Assembly: GCF_900491745.1 (NCBI RefSeq)
Contig: NZ_UETR01000004.1
Location: 1 to 64,000 of the forward strand
Direction of reading: 5' to 3'
DNA from: Amarolinea aalborgensis
GTDB lineage: Bacteria > Chloroflexota > Anaerolineae > SSC4 > Amarolineaceae
DNA length: 64,000 nucleotides
Of this stretch, positions 58,859 through 64,000 are shown piece after piece; positions within the stretch are counted from its first letter, which is position 1, and every line of letters begins with the position of its first letter. The translations under genes were made by a program, and so were the position numbers. The notes under the pieces are model-generated. The model saw only the letters and a list, made by a program, of their open reading frames with translations, did no database searches and was not told where the DNA came from.

Positions 58859-61800
58859 CTATTCCTCCTGTCCGGCGAGATGCACGCGCAGCGTCCCCGC
58901 CACGACGATACGGTCTGCGGGAATCTCAAGCACCTCGCCACGCGGGGTGCCGTCCCGCAGCAGGTTGAGCGTGGGGACATAATCCACGCCAGGCACCCTT
59001 TCCAGCAAGGCCGCGATGTCCGACAGGTACACGGCTCGGCCAAAAGGCCAACCGCGACCATTGGGGCCACCGCGCAGGGGATGCAGGAAGGCCTGCAGCG
59101 CGGCCAGCACGGCCGTCAGCACCGGGCCAGGCTCGGCCGCCGGCAGAGGCGCCAGCACCGCTTCCACGCCGACCGGAAAATAACTCGGCCCCGTAACCTG
59201 GATCTGCCCAGCCAGGGTGGCCGGTCGTCGGGCGGCGACGAACGCGTGCACCTGCCGTCGCAGTTCAAACGACGGCTGCGGTTGCGCGTCTTGACTGTGG
59301 GGCATCACGACCAGCGTGATCCAGCCCGGCGCCGGTGTGCCGCCCGGGCCAATGCCCGGCAGCGCCCGCACCATCGCCACGGCCGGCGACGCGTTGCGGG
59401 CCAGGTCCTCGTAGTCCTCGCGGGTGAGGGCCTGCCAGCGGTGGCGCACCACCTGTGGTCCGCGATCGAGTACAGCCGCGATGATCTCCCCGTCGGCGCC
59501 GCCCTGCGCGGCGCGCGGGTTATGCACGCCTTGCACAGGCACGCCGGCCAGGAGTTGATTGACAGCTCCCGCCGGCACGTTGCCAATCAAACCACCCCCC
59601 GCCTGGTAACTGCGGGCCAGGATGGCATCGGGGCCTGGGGGCGCCACGCGCCCGCGGTGATTGTCTCCCATCAGCAGGCGGCCGCGGCTGCGCTCCAGGG
59701 TGTAATGACGATCGCCTGGGCCAGAGAAGAAGAGATTCGGCTGCTCCTGCCAACGCACCCAGACCTCGCTCACCTGGCCGGTGCGGCGGTCCACCACGGT
59801 GCGAATGGCGTCATCACCTAGCCCCTGGCGCAGCAGCTCTTCCTGCAGCAAGGGCAGTTCGATGGCCGCGCGCGGCCCGGTCAATTCCCGCACCTCCACG
59901 ACCTGACCAGGCAGCACGGGCGTCGTGCGGAAGAAGAAGACCTGACCCGGCTCACCGGCGCTGGAGCCTAACACCTCATTTTCATAGGTTTGGGTCTGAC
60001 TGGCCCACACGGCATTCAGGTAGATACCCCGCACCTGGCTCGGCAGCGGTTCTCCGTCGTCTTGCAGGCGGCCGCGCAGCCAGGTGCGCGGGGCGCCGAA
60101 ACGCGGCAGGCGCGCCTGACTGACCGTCGCCCGTTGATAAGCCTGGGCCAGCGGCGTCTTGAGGACCAGCGTGGACCCACGCACGGCTGCGACCGTCGCC
60201 ACTTCCTCTTTGTCGTCCTGGGTGATGGCTACCTGGTCGCCCGGTGCGAAGCGCGCCGCGGCCAGCGCGTCGGTCACCTGGATCGCCGCACCCTGGGCCT
60301 GAACCACATCCGCGGGCGCGCCGGGGCTGGCTGCGAAAGGCGCTGACGGCCACACCATGCTGATCATGCCAGGCAGCGCCAATCCCTGGGTCTCGTCAGT
60401 GACGCTCAGGCGGTTCCAACGGCTGCCGTCCCAGGTCTCCCACACCAGTCGTGGTCCGGTTGGCCGCGCGGGGTCTTCGACGATATCCAGGTAGAGGCTG
60501 ACCAGGTCGGCCGGCAGGGGCTTGTCAAAGCCGAGGTAAAGGGCTGGCGTCAGGTCGGTCGTCGGCGTAAAGGGATCAAAGGCAGCGCCGCGGAAACGCA
60601 CGGCGTCGCTGCGATCCTGCCAGGCAAAATCGTTATGAGTCAGGCAGGCCTGGGGAGCAGTCAGGGGCGAGCGGTAGACGTAGCCCAGGCGTAAGTTGGC
60701 CAGCGCCGGGCCGGCCGGCTCCTGGATGGTTACATTGTTACCGAAGTTGCGCTCGCGGTAGAAGCGCCCAGCTTTGATCACCAGGCGCATCCAAAGCCCC
60801 AGTTCCCCGTTGACCGTTGTCGGCGCCAGGTCCTCCGGCACCGTGCGCGGGGCGGTCAAAAAGGCCAGCGTGTCCGCCTGCAGCGCCGTGATGGTCGCGG
60901 TCTCGCGCGTCACCCAGTCGCGACCATTCCAGTATTGCCAGGCAAAAGTCAAATCCTTCGACATGCTCCAAGAATTGCCCGTGGAAGAAACCAGGTCAAT
61001 CCACCACCGCAGCTCGGCGCCCGGCTTGCTGAAGGCCTCCTGGCAGGCGACGTAGAAGGCGCTGCCGGCCTGGGCCTGCGGGCCGAAGGGATAGAAGGTG
61101 CTGCCCACATCCAGCTTGACTCCATCGGCGAAGGCTGCTTCGAGGCGGGCGCCGGGCGCGACGACCAGGTTGTACTCGAGCGGAGTCATCCCGATCGGGA
61201 GGGGGTCACGCGCCAAGGGGAAGGGGAAGCCCAGCGCGACCTCCACGGTCTGGTTAGGCGGTACGTGGAGAGGCCCGTACGCGCCGGTGGCCCGGGTATG
61301 CCCGCTGTCGCTCTCAGGATGGTTGAAATCGCCGCCAATCGTAAAGACCGTCGCATCAACGGGCTGGCCATCCTCAGCGGTCACCGTCCCGCGCACACCA
61401 GTCTTGCCATTGGGATCCGGCGGTAGAATGGCGGGATCCAGGGTGCGCACCGCACGCGTCCAGAGGTCTTTCTGCTGCACTGTGCGCAAGCTAAGGCGGC
61501 CGATCTGGGGTAATACAAGGCCTGGGCCGCGCAGCAGAGGCTGGCTCACGCGGGCGCGAATCCAGTAGCTTTCGATGCCGTTGACGACGCGGCGGGCGCT
61601 CGTCGCACAGTCGGCGACCAGGCGCACGACCCCACTGCGCGTGAGGCCGGCCGTGCCATCGAAGCTCTGGCCCGCCTGGTCCATCGCCTGGAAGGCGCCG
61701 AAGCCGCGCCACACCTGTCCATCCCAGTATTCCCAAGCCAGGTTCAACGCCGTAGAGGCTGTCCCGGCCAGCTCGATGGAAAGCTCGACCGTGGCCCGGC

Positions 61801-62347
61801 CGCTCAGCGCCAGGTGCACATCGTGCGCCAGGTACAGCTCGTGAGGCAGCGGCTGCAAGGGGCTGAAGAGAGTCGTCGGCTGCGCAGCCAGCAGGCCCGC
61901 GCTGTGATCGGCATAGCCGTCGCGACCCGGCCACACGGTGACGATCTCGGCCAGGCGTGCGGCCGCCAGCGCGATGGCGCGCTCAGTCTCGAAGATCAGC
62001 GGGTCGCTCTGGCCGGGCGCTTGCGCGCCGACGCGCGTACGGGTCGGGACGCGGGCATCGCCCAGGCGCGCCACGGGCTGAAAGACGACCGGGGCGCGTG
62101 CCGCCTGCGCCGGCAGCAGCGACAATCCCAACATGTCCAGAAAAGCCAGCTCGAGTTTCGTCGGCGCCTGGTTCACGCGCTCGGCCAGAGCGCGCAGGTG
62201 ATGCGCAAACGCCTGGAGCAAGGCCTGGCCTGACCCACGGTCGGCCGGCGTCCACTCCGGCGTGTACGCAGGCCGCCGCACGAGCAGGTCGTGCACCAGC
62301 GCCTCGATTGTGCGCGCGTCCAGCCCAGGTGTCCCGTTGCTGTTCAC
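58859..62347 (-). CDS. large baseplate J-like protein
   Basis: A 1162-residue putative baseplate assembly protein. It starts with a helical wedge region (residues 1-90, E-L-A-F-L-D-M-L-G-L), then beta domains with the phrase W-E-Y-W-D-G-Q-V-W that recurs in variants (W-Q-Y-W-N-G, W-E-T-W-D-G). A segment at about 310-380 (V-R-G-T-V-T-A-E-D-G-Q-P-V) resembles a carboxypeptidase-regulatory-like beta-sandwich. The C terminus is gpJ-type with G-R-G-W-P-F-G-R-A-V-Y and V-P-G-V-D-Y-V. Its ATG overlaps the stop of the gp25 gene by four bases. Confidence 0.87.
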   Translation of the reverse strand: MNSNGTPGLDARTIEALVHDLLVRRPAYTPEWTPADRGSGQALLQAFAHHLRALAERVNQAPTKLELAFLDMLGLSLLPAQAARAPVVFQPVARLGDARVPTRTRVGAQAPGQSDPLIFETERAIALAAARLAEIVTVWPGRDGYADHSAGLLAAQPTTLFSPLQPLPHELYLAHDVHLALSGRATVELSIELAGTASTALNLAWEYWDGQVWRGFGAFQAMDQAGQSFDGTAGLTRSGVVRLVADCATSARRVVNGIESYWIRARVSQPLLRGPGLVLPQIGRLSLRTVQQKDLWTRAVRTLDPAILPPDPNGKTGVRGTVTAEDGQPVDATVFTIGGDFNHPESDSGHTRATGAYGPLHVPPNQTVEVALGFPFPLARDPLPIGMTPLEYNLVVAPGARLEAAFADGVKLDVGSTFYPFGPQAQAGSAFYVACQEAFSKPGAELRWWIDLVSSTGNSWSMSKDLTFAWQYWNGRDWVTRETATITALQADTLAFLTAPRTVPEDLAPTTVNGELGLWMRLVIKAGRFYRERNFGNNVTIQEPAGPALANLRLGYVYRSPLTAPQACLTHNDFAWQDRSDAVRFRGAAFDPFTPTTDLTPALYLGFDKPLPADLVSLYLDIVEDPARPTGPRLVWETWDGSRWNRLSVTDETQGLALPGMISMVWPSAPFAASPGAPADVVQAQGAAIQVTDALAAARFAPGDQVAITQDDKEEVATVAAVRGSTLVLKTPLAQAYQRATVSQARLPRFGAPRTWLRGRLQDDGEPLPSQVRGIYLNAVWASQTQTYENEVLGSSAGEPGQVFFFRTTPVLPGQVVEVRELTGPRAAIELPLLQEELLRQGLGDDAIRTVVDRRTGQVSEVWVRWQEQPNLFFSGPGDRHYTLERSRGRLLMGDNHRGRVAPPGPDAILARSYQAGGGLIGNVPAGAVNQLLAGVPVQGVHNPRAAQGGADGEIIAAVLDRGPQVVRHRWQALTREDYEDLARNASPAVAMVRALPGIGPGGTPAPGWITLVVMPHSQDAQPQPSFELRRQVHAFVAARRPATLAGQIQVTGPSYFPVGVEAVLAPLPAAEPGPVLTAVLAALQAFLHPLRGGPNGRGWPFGRAVYLSDIAALLERVPGVDYVPTLNLLRDGTPRGEVLEIPADRIVVAGTLRVHLAGQEE

Positions 62348-62739
62348 GACTGCTTTCCTTCCAGTAAGTAGAATGGATAGACCAGGTTAAAAAACGTATT
62401 CGTAGCTCGCACCCGATAATGAATGTCAAGCAGCAGGCGGCCCAGGCTGCGCTCGTCCGCCATGGTGATCTCGACGCTGTCAATGCGTGGTTCCCATAAC
62501 AACAACGCCTCTTCCACCCGGTGTTTGACCAGGGCCTTGGTCGCCGTATTGATCGGTTCAAAGACCAGGGCTTTGAGGCCGGCCCCGAAGTCCGGCCGCA
62601 TGACCCGTTCACCCGGACTCGTGCCCAGGATGACGAGAATCGCCTGGCGAATGTCTTCCTCACGACTGACCAGCGCGATCTCGCCCTGCTTGTCAATCCG
62701 GATGGGGAAGCTCCAGCCGCTGCCTAAGAAATCAGCCAC
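62344..62739 (-). CDS. gp25/GPW baseplate wedge protein
   Basis: A 131-residue member of the T4 gp25 / P2 gpW family: F-L-G-S-G-W-S-F-P near 4, then E-E-D-I-R-Q-A-I, and G-E-R-V-M-R-P-D-F-G-A-G-L, the conserved core. In contractile machines this protein starts sheath polymerisation at the baseplate. It is 12 bases after the PAAR gene. Confidence 0.93.
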   Translation of the reverse strand: MADFLGSGWSFPIRIDKQGEIALVSREEDIRQAILVILGTSPGERVMRPDFGAGLKALVFEPINTATKALVKHRVEEALLLWEPRIDSVEITMADERSLGRLLLDIHYRVRATNTFFNLVYPFYLLEGKQS

Positions 62740-62751
62740 CTGTCATACTCC

Positions 62752-63048
62752 TTACCCAATCATGACGCTCGGGCAACCCGGCGGGGCGATGGTTCCAGGC
62801 GGCCCGACGCATTGCGTCATATCGCCGACGCGGGCCGCTGGACGGCCGCCAATGAACACGGTGAGGCTGCCCAGGGTGATCACCCCGCCGCCGTGCGGCT
62901 TGACGCCGTCCACCAGGGGACAAACCTGCGAATCGCCGACAAGCGCCGCCGGTTTGCCGCCGATGAAGACGGTCGGGCAGCCCGGCCCCGTCAGAAATCC
63001 GCCATGCGTGGTTAGATCGCCGACGCGCGCCGCCGGTTTGGATGGCAT
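62752..63048 (-). CDS. PAAR-domain spike tip protein
   Basis: A 98-residue PAAR protein: A-A-R-V-G-D-L-T-T-H-G, V-F-I-G-G-K-P-A-A, V-K-P-H-G-G-G-V-I-T and a second V-F-I-G-G-R-P-A-A-R-V-G-D, ending C-P-S-V-M-I-G. The His and Cys residues would bind the metal at the spike point. It caps the gpV-like spike encoded just upstream (18-base gap) and could carry an effector, though it has no extension of its own. Confidence 0.93.
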   Translation of the reverse strand: MPSKPAARVGDLTTHGGFLTGPGCPTVFIGGKPAALVGDSQVCPLVDGVKPHGGGVITLGSLTVFIGGRPAARVGDMTQCVGPPGTIAPPGCPSVMIG

Positions 63049-63066
63049 CGTGTTAACCTTTCTCCA

Positions 63067-63732
63067 TCAACCCAATGGGTTAATCTGCACCTGGGGGTGC
63101 CCCAGGATGACGATTCCCGCTTTTGAAATCACGACGCTGTTCGCGCCAGACTGCAGCGTGATGCCAGCCGGCGAAATCGTGACGATACTGTCGGCGGCCT
63201 GTAACAGGATGCTGTTGCCAATAATCTGGATACCCACCGGCGACATCGCCACGGTCTGGTGAGGGCCGGTGGGTGAAGGCGGCGCCGGCAGGACCAGGGG
63301 TGGGGTTGGCCCGCTTTGGATCGTCAGGGAGGGCGGCCCATCCGTGAAAACGATCTGATTGCCGGACAGGGTGCGTTCCGCACGAATCTGCAGCAGCGGC
63401 GACGGCAGCGGCGGCGGCGCCTTCAGGCTCCACAGCGCGCCGATGATGTAGGGATGATTGATGTCGCCATGTTCGAAGGCGACCAGTACCTCATCGCCCA
63501 TGTTGGGCATGAAGTACATCCCATGAAAAGGGCCGGCCGTGGGAACGGCGACGCGCGCCCACGCGCTGAGATCGGTGCCATCGAGCCATGGGAACTGCAC
63601 CTGCACGCGCGCCTGTGCGAGGGGATCAAGTAAATTCACCACGCGACCAGTCACCACGCCATACTGCGTCTTAGGCTCGCTCTGTTCTTCGTCCAGTTGA
63701 TCGGACATCAGGCCAATCGCTGGTCTTGTCAC
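63067..63732 (-). CDS. gpV/gp5-like baseplate spike protein
   Basis: A 221-residue spike protein. Residues about 22-105 form the OB-fold (V-V-T-G-R-V-V-N, then M-P-N-M-G-D-E-V-L-V-A-F-E-H-G-D) and residues about 150-215 a needle-like beta-helix with repeats of the type S-P-A-G-I-T-L-Q-S-G. The start is a GTG overlapping the stop of the gpD-like gene (GTGA, 63732-63729). It assembles as a trimer below the tube and receives the PAAR tip. Confidence 0.9.
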   Translation of the reverse strand: MTRPAIGLMSDQLDEEQSEPKTQYGVVTGRVVNLLDPLAQARVQVQFPWLDGTDLSAWARVAVPTAGPFHGMYFMPNMGDEVLVAFEHGDINHPYIIGALWSLKAPPPLPSPLLQIRAERTLSGNQIVFTDGPPSLTIQSGPTPPLVLPAPPSPTGPHQTVAMSPVGIQIIGNSILLQAADSIVTISPAGITLQSGANSVVISKAGIVILGHPQVQINPLG

Positions 63733-64000
63733 GGAATGATCTCCTTGCGCACTCTGAAGCTGGTGCGGTAGCCGCTGCTGCTGATGGTATGCGTGGCGCT
63801 CGTCACCCGGTAGTCGCCGCTGAACGAAGGCCCCAGGCCTTCGAGACGGATGATGGCTCCCGCGCGCAGGCGTGGATCGCCGACTGCTTCCCCGCTGCCA
63901 GTCAGGCGCGTGTTCAGCTTGTTGCGCAGCAGGCGCGCCAGGGCCATCGCGCTCTGAGTAATGTCGGCCGGATTGTCGAGCTTCCGGTTGACCAGGCTCA
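63729..64000 (-). CDS. gpD-like baseplate hub protein, 5' part beyond window
   Basis: Only the last 90 or so codons are present. The ending L-R-A-G-A-I-I-R-L-E-G-L-G-P, followed by G-D-Y-R-V-T-S-A-T-H-T-I, is the characteristic end of phage late control protein D (gp27/VgrG N-terminal fold). It would be the hub that connects tube and spike. The frame is open to the right edge. Upstream genes (tube, sheath, LysM-type adaptor) are expected outside the window. Confidence 0.8.
   Translation of the reverse strand, partial: SLVNRKLDNPADITQSAMALARLLRNKLNTRLTGSGEAVGDPRLRAGAIIRLEGLGPSFSGDYRVTSATHTISSSGYRTSFRVRKEIIP

Noticed and set aside
49577..64000. Complete prophage
   Set aside because: No integrase, terminase, portal, capsid, lysis or attachment site is visible; only baseplate-side tail genes are in the window.
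62752..64000. Type VI secretion system
   Set aside because: PAAR and spike genes occur, but with gp25, J-like and protein I genes in P2-like order and without TssJ, TssL, TssM or TssK.

Overview
This looks like chromosomal DNA of a GC-rich environmental bacterium, most plausibly a member of Chloroflexota (Anaerolineae-like). That assignment is inference from gene content: a KimA-like permease, an octaheme cytochrome module, many B12-binding radical SAM proteins, GH17-like hydrolases, DUF5995, and an extracellular contractile-injection-type baseplate locus. No rRNA, tRNA, transposase, integrase or CRISPR array was seen.

Layout. 1-1615 (+): the end of an alpha/beta hydrolase and an overlapping esterase. 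1616-1854: repeat-rich gap between convergent genes. 1855-5289 (-): three-gene ABC-2 exporter operon. 5493-10947 (-): DNA polymerase III alpha followed by a dihydropyrimidinase. 11067-16133 (-): YqeY, an acyl-CoA carboxylase whose two subunits flank a Uma2 gene, and a deacetylase-like gene. 16266-23190 (-): a sulfur/respiration module made of a PocR-type regulator, an octaheme cytochrome of the tetrathionate reductase family, a seven-heme cytochrome fused to a cytochrome b, and two YeeE/YedE permeases, one carrying a degenerate rhodanese domain. It has a promoter in front and a terminator behind. 23608-25545 (-): KimA-like permease.

25900-36710 (+): DUF5995 protein and cobalamin-dependent methionine synthase; then, from a strong promoter with an overlapping palindrome, a SufR-like regulator, MoaA, an A-type Fe-S carrier, DUF2203 and an Nfu protein; then the RNA ligase RtcB, interrupted by a 510-residue intein at its active-site cysteine and split again by a one-base frame change, and a rhodanese.

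36743-47405 (+): a consensus promoter and a leader of about 190 nt precede seven radical SAM genes in tandem, five with N-terminal B12-binding-type domains, with one small helical protein gene between the sixth and seventh. This looks like one biosynthetic operon of unknown product. 47413-49255 (-): two GH17-like glycosidase genes from their own promoter.

49577-64000 (-): part of a contractile tail-like (eCIS or tailocin) locus. In transcription order: gpD-like hub (partial), gpV-like spike, PAAR tip, gp25, two baseplate J-like proteins, then five proteins, four of which share a novel-looking N-terminal module around a tail protein I that carries a beta-propeller. Sheath, tube and ATPase genes, if present, lie beyond the right edge.

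The strongest discovery candidates are the seven-gene radical SAM operon, the intein-bearing and split rtcB with a three-way-junction RNA in front of it, and the four-paralogue family in the tail locus.
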